Source: Symbiodinium natans (taxonomy: Eukaryota > Sar > Dinophyceae > Suessiales > Symbiodiniaceae). From it: 59,695 nt of DNA. Below the pieces are notes generated by a model. The model did not search any database. It was not told where the DNA came from and was given only the letters and a program-made list of their open reading frames with translations. The DNA lies in the NCBI GenBank assembly GCA_905221605.1, contig CAJNDS010000847.1, positions 1 through 59,695 of the forward strand. The letters run 5' to 3'. A program made the translations under genes and the position numbers. The stretch's first letter is position 1, and each line of letters begins with the position of its first letter. Of the stretch, positions 48,029-57,467 are shown piece by piece.

Positions 48029-49117
48029 GTGTTTTGGGTTCAGGGTTTAGGGTTTAGGGTTTAGGGTTTAGGGTTTTGAGAAGAGGTTGTGCTGGGGCCT
48101 TATGCTTTTGGCTTCTAAAGGTTTCGAGGCTAGTAGAGGGGTCGGAATCGTTACTAAGAAGAACTCCCTTTTGGTCCCTTCGTAATTATACTATACTCAC
48201 CCCCCACCCGCAAAAAAAATCAATAACAATACCCTATTCTAATTATTAAGGCCCCTACGTTATGTACGGCAGGGTGGAGGGCTCGAGGCCCAGAACATAG
48301 TGGAGTCTTGCGGGGGGAGGGTCTGGAAAACACGGTGCCGGTAAGGACATGGAGGAGAACGACTTGGCGACCTGGCAGATACGCTACTATTTTTGTTCTT
48401 AGGAACCCCCCAAAAAACACAGAATATTATTCCTGATATAGGCAATATAGGGATTGTTGTCGTGCATTTTCTGAGGGGGTTCTTGTACGGGGTTCCACCA
48501 CCCTTCTAAACCCCAAAGCCCTAAAACCCTAAGTCCTAATTCCCAAACACCAAACCCCCTAAACCCCAAATCCTAAACACTAAACCCAAAACCCTAAACC
48601 CTAAGCCCTAAGCCCGAAGCCCGAAGCCCTAAGCCCCTAAAAACCCGAAAGCCGCCGAGCCTAAGCAACCTCAAAATCCTCAGCCCTTGCAGTGGTTCGG
48701 GCTTTAGGGGTTTCGGGTCTAGGGGTTTAGGGTTTAGGGTTTAGGGGTTAGGGGTTTAGGGGTTTAGGGGTTTAGGGTTCAGGGTTAGGGCTTGCGGATT
48801 GGGGTTTAGGGGTTTATGGGGGTTTAGGGTTTAAAGTTGAGGGTTTGGGGTTTAGGGTGTAGGGGTTTAGGGTCCCCACAAACCCCAGACCCTAGGTTGC
48901 AACACGGGACCATCTTTTTGTGAGCTGAGCATGTACCATGTCCCCACCTCCTTCGCCCTTTCCCCAAGCCCCAAAACCCGTGCCCAAAACCCCGAAGCCC
49001 CTAGGCCCTAAACCCTAAACCCTAACCTAAAGTCCGTTTTCAGCCAGCCCTAAACCCTAAACCCTAAACCCTAAACCCTAAACCCTAAACCCTAAACCCT
49101 AAACCCTATAAGCAAAG
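48029..49117. other. intron-like stretch with family-3 element
   Basis: G-rich units at 48044-48078, a family-3 foldback element (48384-48492; CTACTATTTTTGTTCTTAGG to GGGGGTTCTTGTACG), C-rich units at 48505-48640, octamer GTTTAGGG units at 48716-48780, and a CCCTAAA array at 49043-49107. Confidence 0.55.
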
Positions 49118-49225
49118 GCCCTCTGCACTTTCGAGCTGAGCGCGGCGCTGAACGCCTGCGAGCGCCGGGCAGTACCGGCCCCTGGGTCTGGGGCCTTTCG
49201 CTGGCGGCGGAGGAGCAAAAAAGGC
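49118..49225 (+). CDS. candidate exon, PPR-like start
   Basis: AAGCAAAG acceptor just after the CCCTAAA array; donor GTTTAG (49226). 36 codons starting ALCTFELSAALNACERRAVP; the SAALNACERR part resembles a PPR helix (AAINACEKGG). Last exon of the mosaic. Confidence 0.52.
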
Positions 49226-49612
49226 GTTTAGGGTTTAGGGTTTAGGGTTTAGGGTTTAGGGTTTAGGGTTTAGGGTTTAGGGTTTAGGGTTAGGGTTTCT
49301 GAAAGATTATGCAGGGGTTTATACAGGGCTTCGGTAGTGTTTCTGTAGGGTTCATGTGGGGTTTACATAGGGCTTAGGGCCTTTTGTAGGGTGTAGAGTA
49401 TGTAGTGTTTAGGCACGATTTTTTGTGGGGTTTATTACCGCGTTTTGGAGGGTAACTTTTGCAAGGGCAGCGCCCTGTTGTTTCGGTCAAGTCCGGAGAG
49501 CATCTTGCCTCTAATGGAGGGGGGTTCAAGGGGGTTATGCAACCCAAGGTTCTCTAATTTTCCCCAGTACCCTAAGCTTCCCTAAGGCTTCCTAGGCACC
49601 TACCCCCTTGAC
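49226..49612. other. G-rich array then unique sequence
   Basis: TTTAGGG array at 49227-49292, then degenerate TTTAGGG-like and unique sequence up to the microsatellite. No exon or promoter recognised. Confidence 0.5.
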
Positions 49613-49742
49613 ACTCACCCACACACGCACCCACACACGCACCCACACACGCACCCACACACGCACCCACACACACACCCACACATACACACACCCACAT
49701 ACCCACACACACACCCACACAGCCACACACACCCACACACAC

Positions 49743-49778
<36 letters not shown>
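49613..49778. repeat. CA-rich microsatellite, left of the Penelope-like element
   Basis: Starts with five copies of a 12-bp ACACACGCACCC unit and decays to CA dinucleotides. The same 12-bp unit resumes on the other side of the element (56982 on), so the element split one satellite. Confidence 0.93.
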
Positions 49779-49780
<2 letters not shown>

Positions 49781-50056
49781 GGACGACCCTCGAGAGGTTA
49801 GTAGGTGTTCACACATGCCAATCATGTTCCCCATGTCGCGGTGGAGCCCTGTGTGAGGGTTCAGAATCACTGCGAGGGAAGTCCAGTTTCCGTCTGGGAA
49901 GCGATCTTGCAAGAAATGGTTGACTGCGACACATGCTTCTTTCATGGTGGATGCTTTCGACATGCAAGGGGCGTTGCCACCAAAAGCATACAGTCCTAGG
50001 GTGCAGTCAATGTCAATGCTGCGGAGCTGTATTTCTGCGAGCTCGGCAAATTGCAA
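49779..50056 (-). CDS. partial ORF with HxD motif in the pseudo-LTR
   Basis: From a TTG after an in-frame TGA, 92 codons run off into the CA satellite. Includes NHFLQDRFPDGNWTSLAVIL and NPHTGLHRDMGN. The His-Arg-Asp with following Asn resembles the metal-binding HxD strand of 2OG-Fe(II) oxygenases, but the distal His/Arg half is absent. The same ORF is in the other pseudo-LTR (56528-56805). Possibly a captured, truncated gene end. Confidence 0.4.
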
Positions 50057-50232
50057 TCAGCGAGTGAAACTGCAGGTACGTCTGGCTGATCAGGCCAGAT
50101 TTCAGCACGAACACTTGACTCTCTTCGTTGGGTCACCAGTCAAGGTCGTGGGTGACCCCCCTGCTTTTGCACCAGAGACTCCTGATGAAGTTGCCTCTTC
50201 AGAACTCTTTGTCAACAGAGCGTACACACACA
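49779..50232 (-). repeat. pseudo-LTR, downstream copy
   Basis: 454 bp, the same as 56528-56981. On the minus strand it is the 3' end of the element. The terminal ACACAC shared with the flanking microsatellite hides the exact boundary and any target duplication. Confidence 0.9.
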
Positions 50233-50271
50233 GGTGCCCCTATGATGGGGTAGCATGAATCATGTCGGGCT

Positions 50272-53070
50272 TCATGTCAGGAATCTGCTGGCAATTCTCC
50301 GAATTTGCGAAATCGGATATCCCCGAGAGGAATACAGATTGACAATCTCTTGAACGTCTGCCTGTCTCTGAGATTCAGGAAAGCTGAATCTGGCAGCCAT
50401 GCAAATGCGACTGTTGGCTGCAGCAAATTTGTGTTCATCACACCCAGCTGAATTCAGCGGTCTGAAGAAATGCAACGCAGAGGGCAACAAAAGCTTGACA
50501 ACGCGGCTGGCTTCACACAGTGTCGTACCAAGAAACTCACCATCCGGAACAGTCTCCAACTCAACAGGTGTATTGTAAAAGTCCAACTGCAACAACTGTC
50601 GTAGCCATGTGTGTTCATGAAGATGTTCGGGATACAGCACGAGTCGGTTGTCCACATAACGATTGATGTAAATCTGGCTCAAGAACCCAGCGATTTTGGC
50701 TCGATTTGTGTCTATCCAGGTTTGCTCGGTGTGTGCAACAGCAACGCTTGCAAGCACTGGGCTGATCTGGTTACCGATGGCCGATCCTCGGACTTGTTGA
50801 AAAACCTGACCCATTTGAGTGAACACCGAGGTTTCTAGCGACATGCGACACAACGCAGCAAGGTCAGTAACGTCAATCGTGTACGCTCTTCCTGAAAGTG
50901 CTTTTTTCTTCCCTCGGAAAACTCGGAGCTTGACGTCCTTTTCTCTGGGAAAAATAGTGAATACATGAGACTGCTTGTTGGGGTACATCTCCTTGTACTT
51001 TGCCACCATGGTTTGAACGGAAGCAAGAATACGCTCTGCAGGAATGGAAGTGAAAAAGCCGATGAGATCCTGATTGGATTGCAGTATGAACTCTTCGACT
51101 GGTGTGGTACGAAGGAAGGAATGCAACTCTTGGAACATCTCTGGCATCGTCTTCAGACCGAAGGAATCAGGAAAAACCTCGTTCTGCATCGTCAATAACA
51201 CGAAGGAAGTGCATCTGAAGAGCTTCGCAAAGTGGAACGCCCGATATGAGATGATAGGGCGGGCTTTAAGAAAGTTCTTCTTGGCTTTCAGCAGGATGTA
51301 ACTGTTGGGAACAGATGCTGCAGAGTCAACGCCCCATCTGTACTTTTTGGCCAATTTGCTGTGACAAAAAGTGCGAAGATGTTCGGCAGCTGCTGTGGGC
51401 GTCATGTTGAGGTGGTTATACACCTGTTTGTCCGCAAAAGTCTGCGTCAACACATGATGATATAGCCAAGGACAAAAAACATGAACATGTTGAGCAGCAT
51501 GATCTCGTCCGTGTACCACTAGCTGTTGTAGCTCCGAACGAAGGAAATGTATGTCCTGCATCGATAGAGGTACTCGTGCTTCTGGATAATGAAGAACCCA
51601 TTGCTGCTCCAAAAAGGCTTTCCAATCCTGGGAACTTACTCCGCCTAGTTTGTTGTGCTTCAACCATTTGCTGATGGCATTCCAGGTCATGCGGACGTAG
51701 TCTTCGAAATCTGGATAAACCTGAGTTTTGGCATTGACCGACAACCAGAACTTGATACGGCGACTGAACTGCATCTTCGAGGCTTCAGACGCAATGTGCT
51801 CACGACCGTCAATCGTTACGACAGCAAGTTCAGGGTGTTTGCGTCGTAAGTCTGAACACGAGCATATTGGAGGTGATTCCCAAACAAACTTACGCATCCA
51901 CTGGAAATGACTGTACAACGTGGTCGAAACGGAAGGAAACTTTCCTGCAACGATACTGCAGCAGGGCAGGTGAAACGGAATGAGCTGATCCTTTCTGGAC
52001 ATGACTATCTTCCGTAGCCATCTCTTAGCTTGCACTTTAAAATGTTTGTGCGCAAGCAGTGGTATCACCAACGGTTTGGCTGCTGTCGGAATCGGTCCGT
52101 TTCGGAAGCTGATCGCATTCTTTATCAGCTTTCTCACTTTGGACCTGGGAGGGTCTTCTAATGAATTAGCCAGGCGAAGCAATGCATACAACTGATCGAT
52201 TGAAAATTTGCACGTTCGCAGTTCTTTGGACTGCTTGAAGGATGTAGAATCGGATTTAGCAAGTCGAAACAGAATGCACCAATTCGTGTCATTCTGAAAG
52301 AGATCGTCGGAATATATATGCAGCTTCATTTGTCCGAAAAGTCTTTTCCGGAGCTTTCGGAACAGTCTTGACGCCGGCATCTTGTAAATGGTGGAAATTT
52401 GATGCACGGCTTTGGACATACCTGTTTTCTTTTTTGTGGGCAACAACTTCATGACGAAAGGAAAGTTCAGCTTTGGTACCCACTTTTGAATGCAGCACGC
52501 TTCAAGGGTGCGACATTGCAGTAGCGAATTGCACGCATGCAGGGGAATGATCACAAACTCGTGAATGCAACCACGTGAGTGAAACCAATGCAAGCACAGC
52601 TCCGATGACACAGGCTGATTCTTCTGAAGCTGCTTGAACTTTCGAATTCTGGCATCCTGCCTTTTGTTGGCGCTTGTGACTGTGCTGCCAACGTATGTCA
52701 AGCAATCAAGTTGAAAAATTGGCGCTTTCGAGTCATTTAAATACTCGAACGCTGGCCGTAAAAGACAATATGTTGTGTAGTTGCACGCGAACTTTTCGCA
52801 TACTTTTTCAAACGTGAACTCCGATGGCTTCCAGTATTGTGCAAGACGACAGCGCCAAGCGCGCACCCGGTTAGAATGATCATTCACAAACAAAACAGCA
52901 ACCAAACACGAGAAGGCACAAAGAGACCGAAGGGCAACGCGAAAACGCCAAATATCCGGGCAATGCGTGGCAGCTTCTAAAAGCGTCTTGCTGACTTCAA
53001 AAATCTCTACGGCGAACTTTGGCAACTGTCTGCGTAGCGACTTTCTGTCTGTTTGCAACCGATCAGATAG
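50272..53070 (-). CDS. GIY-YIG endonuclease plus reverse transcriptase
   Basis: Same frame as ORF1, directly after its TGA. Counting the TTG at 53058 as residue 1: GIY-YIG-like segment at 117-200 (Y122-V-G124, R133, E186, N198), CxC (C399, C401), RT motif 2 ARPIISY (599), motif A QDLIGFF (D664), an insertion of about 55 residues, motif B GSAIGNQISPVLA (758-770), motif C YVDN (801-804), then FLGTT. The usual second Asp of YxDD is Asn here (codon AAC). It would nick DNA and copy element RNA onto the nick. No ATG opens it, so readthrough from ORF1 is likely. Stop at 50272-50274. Confidence 0.82.
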   Translation of the reverse strand, partial: LSDRLQTDRKSLRRQLPKFAVEIFEVSKTLLEAATHCPDIWRFRVALRSLCAFSCLVAVLFVNDHSNRVRAWRCRLAQYWKPSEFTFEKVCEKFACNYTTYCLLRPAFEYLNDSKAPIFQLDCLTYVGSTVTSANKRQDARIRKFKQLQKNQPVSSELCLHWFHSRGCIHEFVIIPLHACNSLLQCRTLEACCIQKWVPKLNFPFVMKLLPTKKKTGMSKAVHQISTIYKMPASRLFRKLRKRLFGQMKLHIYSDDLFQNDTNWCILFRLAKSDSTSFKQSKELRTCKFSIDQLYALLRLANSLEDPPRSKVRKLIKNAISFRNGPIPTAAKPLVIPLLAHKHFKVQAKRWLRKIVMSRKDQLIPFHLPCCSIVAGKFPSVSTTLYSHFQWMRKFVWESPPICSCSDLRRKHPELAVVTIDGREHIASEASKMQFSRRIKFWLSVNAKTQVYPDFEDYVRMTWNAISKWLKHNKLGGVSSQDWKAFLEQQWVLHYPEARVPLSMQDIHFLRSELQQLVVHGRDHAAQHVHVFCPWLYHHVLTQTFADKQVYNHLNMTPTAAAEHLRTFCHSKLAKKYRWGVDSAASVPNSYILLKAKKNFLKARPIISYRAFHFAKLFRCTSFVLLTMQNEVFPDSFGLKTMPEMFQELHSFLRTTPVEEFILQSNQDLIGFFTSIPAERILASVQTMVAKYKEMYPNKQSHVFTIFPREKDVKLRVFRGKKKALSGRAYTIDVTDLAALCRMSLETSVFTQMGQVFQQVRGSAIGNQISPVLASVAVAHTEQTWIDTNRAKIAGFLSQIYINRYVDNRLVLYPEHLHEHTWLRQLLQLDFYNTPVELETVPDGEFLGTTLCEASRVVKLLLPSALHFFRPLNSAGCDEHKFAAANSRICMAARFSFPESQRQADVQEIVNLYSSRGYPISQIRRIASRFLT

Positions 53071-54192
53071 TCACTCGGCTAAGGCAATAGCACTGCAGAT
53101 GATTTTCACAAGTTCTGTTGTTTTAGCTTTGGACGCTAAGCTAATGGGTAGGCCGTACGCTGCTGCTTTGTCTGGGAGCTGGTTGGCATCCGGCTTGGGC
53201 AACTCTTTGACTGCTTTCTGGATGCCTTTGAAAGCTCTTTCGAGCCTGGATCTGGTATCCTTGGAGATTGGAAGGCTCTTAACCCACTTGTCCACAGCCG
53301 TTGGTGTTATGGCATTGGGGCTGTTGCTGGCTAGTGTTCGGGCGACAGGCTCTGTGTCGAACGTGGTGGCTGCTGTAAGGAAGTCCGTTGGTTCTGCAAC
53401 CGGTAGCTGTTTGTCAAACCCTCTTGCTTTGGCTTTAGCGGCTTTGTGTTGTTTGGCTGGAGGAAGGTCTTGCGAGCTTCCTGGCACTGAACGTGTGTCG
53501 GCTTGGGCGTCGTCAGATTTCCTTTTCTTTCTCTCATCGGCCAGCTGCTGTTCGAGGGCTTCGATACGGCTTTGGGCTGCTTCAGCTTCTTGCAGTTGAA
53601 ACGATTTGATCGTGCCCATGAGCATGTCGACGAAGTGGTCCATCTGCTTCTTCTTTCTAATGTTGTCATTGCTGGATTGTGTATCCAGCTTGTTGTTTTG
53701 TTTGCAGAACTCATGCGCGATCTGGTCAAGGTCGATTTTTTGTTCTCGAATTTTGCTCTGCAGTGCTGTGAAGAACGTTGCTTCTTTGACTGATCTAGCA
53801 AAGATCAGCGATGTGAATCTGCCGTTGGCTAGTGCTCGGAGATGGAAATTGTCCCATCCTCTGTACGCAAGCTCATGTAAGCCAAGTGTTCGAATGTCTC
53901 TGCCAGCTAATCCGTGCTGCGACGCCCAGGCTGAACCAAAGATACGATCGGGAAACTTGAGGCCGAAAACTTCGTTGCTGTCGTGGTAGCCTTTGCTTTG
54001 CTTGAAGGTGCGTGGGAAGTCAAGGTCCTGCTGGTGCCCACCTTGCGGTGACGGCATGTCCTCTGACCGTCTGTTTGCTTCACGCTGTGGTGTTTGTGGA
54101 GCCTGCTCCCAGTTGTTCCACTGCCTGTCATCGTACCAATTGGATCGGCCCCATCGTTGGTTTCCATGACCATCATACTGCTTCCACGCCAT
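53071..54192 (-). CDS. ORF1 of the Penelope-like element, ends in UGA-CUA
   Basis: 373 codons from ATG 54192. Aromatic/Gly/Gln-rich N-terminus (MAWKQYDGHGNQRWGRSN), a coiled coil with EAEAAQSRIEALEQQLADER (near residues 200-225), a Lys-rich basic segment, and a C-terminal segment (LPDKAAAYGLPISLASK, then LVKIICSAI) that vaguely recalls a SAP nucleic-acid-binding motif. Likely an RNA-binding, particle-forming protein. The stop is GAG-TGA-CTA, after which the frame continues into the RT ORF. Confidence 0.72.
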   Translation of the reverse strand: MAWKQYDGHGNQRWGRSNWYDDRQWNNWEQAPQTPQREANRRSEDMPSPQGGHQQDLDFPRTFKQSKGYHDSNEVFGLKFPDRIFGSAWASQHGLAGRDIRTLGLHELAYRGWDNFHLRALANGRFTSLIFARSVKEATFFTALQSKIREQKIDLDQIAHEFCKQNNKLDTQSSNDNIRKKKQMDHFVDMLMGTIKSFQLQEAEAAQSRIEALEQQLADERKKRKSDDAQADTRSVPGSSQDLPPAKQHKAAKAKARGFDKQLPVAEPTDFLTAATTFDTEPVARTLASNSPNAITPTAVDKWVKSLPISKDTRSRLERAFKGIQKAVKELPKPDANQLPDKAAAYGLPISLASKAKTTELVKIICSAIALAE

Positions 54193-54703
54193 TTGTACAA
54201 CGATACTTAGTTGTTGTTTACACCAAGTACATTTGGTGAACAGAAGTCAATTGCGTGCAAGGATGTTTGATATTGATGCGTCTTACTGCATAGAAAGCAT
54301 TCGTGCGCGTGAAAACAGACATCGAACATGCAGACTGCCACTGACATGCAACCAAACACGGCGCGATCGGTCGTTTTATGCTTTCTTGCTGAGGCTTGAG
54401 AAAACGGATTCGCGTACAAAGCACGCCCACCGACATGACCACAACATCACAACTGCAACAGCATGACTGTCGTGACATGTAACATGCACTGCTCTCAGTC
54501 TCTCGCTCTCGCAATTGTCTTCTTTCTGGGATGTGCAGTTATCAATGCTGACTTTTGTGACGAAGGTGAGACTCTGACTCAGCATAGCTTGGCTGAGTTT
54601 GTGGTAGTGTCACGTAAGGAAAATGGTGTGCGAATTTTGGTGAAACATTGTAGCGCAGACCTTTGCACGTACCACCTCGGAGGCCCCCCCAAAAAAAAAA
54701 GGA
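54193..54703 (-). other. spacer between the Pro-rich ORF and ORF1
   Basis: About 510 bp without a convincing ORF on the element strand. Contains short C and A runs at 54686-54700. Confidence 0.5.
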
Positions 54704-56272
54704 TTAGACTCCTTGCCACGTACCCCAGTCCTCATCGGAGTTGAAGATCAAATTAAAATGTGTAATGTGGGCAACATCCTCCCTGATGCACCATCTTTTA
54801 TCTTTGGAAGAGCTGTGTATGACCGGATAACGCTGCAACCATATCTGTTCTCGATGTGTATCGGCTGTCAGTGGCTTGTAGTGCGATCCCTTGGCAACTC
54901 CTTGTATCACCACATTGCACTGGTTCTTGCCGTGGAAGAACATATCTGTAGCTGCTGCTGCGGTCTGTTGCTGCGTGGGCCAACCCACGATAGCTTTGCA
55001 AAAGAACCCTAGGCAAAACTTTCCAGGAGGCATGCCTACGCCATCTGTGGTTGATCGCAAAACTTTTCCACATCTCAATATGCCAATGCATCCTTCTTCG
55101 CTTGTGCCATGGAAAAACACATACTGCGTGCTTCCTGCGGAAAGGAGTGTTGTTGGCTGCGGAAAACCGGCAACAGGAAACTGCCAAACGACTGTGTTGT
55201 GTGGATCTTTCATCACAGCTGCTCTCTTCTGGAAAACCTTTCTGTAATCACATCCCGACGCCACGATCATCTTGGCAAAGCGTTGAACGACTGACAAGTC
55301 GATATGAAAAGTTGGATCAAGCGGTGTGACCAACGACATGAGATGCTGCACCACTTGCTCATAAGAATCGGGAAGTAAGAGAGAGAAAATCTCGGCTGAA
55401 GTTCGAAGCCAAATAGATCGATCCTCTTTTGTCTGAATCTGCAAAGGATCAATGTAATCAAATCTGGTGCCATGAACTGCAACGGCTTGGTTGATCTGTG
55501 TAAGAAGCGTCAACGAAAGATTTGTCGCACATGACTGACCTGAAGCTTCAATACCCGCATCGCTGTCAACCGCATTGCGAATGGTAACTGCTTCGTCTCC
55601 CCCTTGGTTGGATGGCAGGTGTGGCAGGGGGTGAGGTGGTCCAATGCCTGCAATTTGCCTTGGGGGCGCTTTTGGCAATGGGGGTGGGACATTGTGGTTG
55701 GCTTGACCGGGAAAAGGTGGAACAGGATGGGGGGGAGGTTGGAAAGGGTTTGGCATGGTGGGGCAAGGGACGGGCGTTGGTTCAACCCAAGGTTGCGGCG
55801 GTGGGGCAACCGGCTGTGGGGGGGGAGGGAACATAAAAGGCGGCGGCGGTGGCGGTGGTGGTAGGGGGATGGGGGCGGGGTCAACAGAGGCTTCTTCCAC
55901 TTGGGGAAATGTCGGTCGAACAAGACGAGTTGCTCCAGGCGGCGGCGGCATTTCCGGAGGTGTAAACATTGAAGAGTCTGCAAACTGAACAGCTGCATCA
56001 TGCATGTGAAACAACTGCGCGTCAAACTGCATGTTCTGAGGACCATCAAAAGGAACAACCTGTGGCTGTTGTGGACGGTCAAACTGCATATATGGGCTCT
56101 GTCTATGAGCTCTTGGTGGTCTCGGTGGTGGAGCATTCGATTCTATGCCCGGTGGCAGTGCTGGTCTTCTCGGACCGCTGAATCTTGCCGGGCCCTCTGC
56201 ATACGATGGAACAGTAGAATGCATATTGGACGCACCACCACCACCACCACAGAAGAACTGAAACTGATACAT
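54704..56272 (-). CDS. Pro-rich protein with HGT-motif C-terminal domain
   Basis: 522 codons from ATG 56272. Residues 1-230 are proline-rich, with a Gly run near the start and Pro/Phe/Pro tracts. The rest is a folded-looking domain: a helical part, then YVFFHGTSEEGCIGILRCGK and GMPPGKFCLGFFCKA. The HGT...I...G...G.F pattern recalls ADP-ribosyltransferase (PARP-like) folds, but no catalytic Glu can be placed. Being between the pseudo-LTRs it belongs to the element by position, in a different frame from ORF1. The function is unknown. Confidence 0.6.
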   Translation of the reverse strand: MYQFQFFCGGGGGASNMHSTVPSYAEGPARFSGPRRPALPPGIESNAPPPRPPRAHRQSPYMQFDRPQQPQVVPFDGPQNMQFDAQLFHMHDAAVQFADSSMFTPPEMPPPPGATRLVRPTFPQVEEASVDPAPIPLPPPPPPPPFMFPPPPQPVAPPPQPWVEPTPVPCPTMPNPFQPPPHPVPPFPGQANHNVPPPLPKAPPRQIAGIGPPHPLPHLPSNQGGDEAVTIRNAVDSDAGIEASGQSCATNLSLTLLTQINQAVAVHGTRFDYIDPLQIQTKEDRSIWLRTSAEIFSLLLPDSYEQVVQHLMSLVTPLDPTFHIDLSVVQRFAKMIVASGCDYRKVFQKRAAVMKDPHNTVVWQFPVAGFPQPTTLLSAGSTQYVFFHGTSEEGCIGILRCGKVLRSTTDGVGMPPGKFCLGFFCKAIVGWPTQQQTAAAATDMFFHGKNQCNVVIQGVAKGSHYKPLTADTHREQIWLQRYPVIHSSSKDKRWCIREDVAHITHFNLIFNSDEDWGTWQGV

Positions 56273-56310
56273 GGCTGTGGCGCGGTTGGACTTACGAGCT
56301 TCTCGTACCT

Positions 56311-56400
56311 TTGGATCAAGGATAAAGGATCAAGGATAAAGGATCAAGGATAAAGGATCAAGGATATTGAATCAAGGATAATGCATCAAGGTTCTCAGGT
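56311..56400. repeat. 14-bp minisatellite GGATAAAGGATCAA
   Basis: Four to five copies, decaying into GGATNNNGNATCAA variants toward 56440. It lies in the 5' leader of the element, upstream of the Pro-rich ORF. Confidence 0.85.
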
Positions 56401-56527
56401 TGGTGAATCACGGTTTTGTGCATCATGGTTGGTAAATCAAGGATGTTTGTATCAAAGTGTTAAGTTCAATTGCTGGCCAACGAGCCTCACGACTGGCACT
56501 TTGACAGAGATCCAGCCGAATACACAC

Positions 56528-56981
56528 TGGGACGACCCTCGAGAGGTTAGTAGGTGTTCACACATGCCAATCATGTTCCCCATGTCGCGGTGGAGCCCTG
56601 TGTGAGGGTTCAGAATCACTGCGAGGGAAGTCCAGTTTCCGTCTGGGAAGCGATCTTGCAAGAAATGGTTGACTGCGACACATGCTTCTTTCATGGTGGA
56701 TGCTTTCGACATGCAAGGGGCGTTGCCACCAAAAGCATACAGTCCTAGGGTGCAGTCAATGTCAATGCTGCGGAGCTGTATTTCTGCGAGCTCGGCAAAT
56801 TGCAATCAGCGAGTGAAACTGCAGGTACGTCTGGCTGATCAGGCCAGATTTCAGCACGAACACTTGACTCTCTTCGTTGGGTCACCAGTCAAGGTCGTGG
56901 GTGACCCCCCTGCTTTTGCACCAGAGACTCCTGATGAAGTTGCCTCTTCAGAACTCTTTGTCAACAGAGCGTACACACACA
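56528..56981 (-). repeat. pseudo-LTR, upstream copy
   Basis: 454 bp, the same as 49779-50232. On the minus strand it is the 5' end of the element and would hold the promoter. Confidence 0.9.
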
Positions 56982-57416
56982 CACACACCCACACACGCAC
57001 CCACACACGCACCCACACACGCACCCACACACGCACCCACACACGCACCCACACACGCACCCGCACACGCCCCCACACACGCACCCACACACGCACCCAC
57101 ACACGCACCCACACACGCACCCACACACGCACCCACACACGCACCCACACACGCACCCACACACCGCACGCACCACACACACACACACACACCCACACAC
57201 ACGCACCCCACACACGCACCCACACACGCACACACACGCACCACACACACGCACCACACACACGCCCCCCTCACACGCACCACACACACGCCCCACACAC
57301 ACACCACACAACCACACACACCCCCACACACACCACACCACGCCCCACACACGCACCCACACACGCACCCACACACGCACCCACACGCACCCACACACAC
57401 ACACCAACACACACAC

Positions 57417-57467
<51 letters not shown>

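Larger units (their letters stand above)
49779..56981 (-). mobile_element. Penelope-like retroelement, GIY-YIG before RT
   Basis: About 7.2 kb between two 454-bp direct repeats (pseudo-LTRs) that read as identical. On the minus strand it carries a Pro-rich ORF, ORF1 and a long ORF with an N-terminal GIY-YIG-like endonuclease, a CxC motif and RT. N-terminal endonuclease, CxC, an insertion between RT motifs A and B, pseudo-LTRs and a microsatellite target are the published traits of the Naiad/Chlamys clade of Penelope-like elements. Assignment is by eye. Confidence 0.8.

Noticed and set aside
54463-54744. Plus-strand ORF of 93 codons with a signal-peptide-like start (LALAIVFFLGCAV)
   Set aside because: It lies antisense within the Penelope-like element, ends in a homopolymer region and has no splice or promoter support; probably chance.
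56282-56527. Hammerhead ribozyme expected in some Penelope-like elements
   Set aside because: I could not place the conserved CTGATGA and GAAA core together; only the 14-bp minisatellite is evident. N-terminal-endonuclease relatives are reported to lack it.
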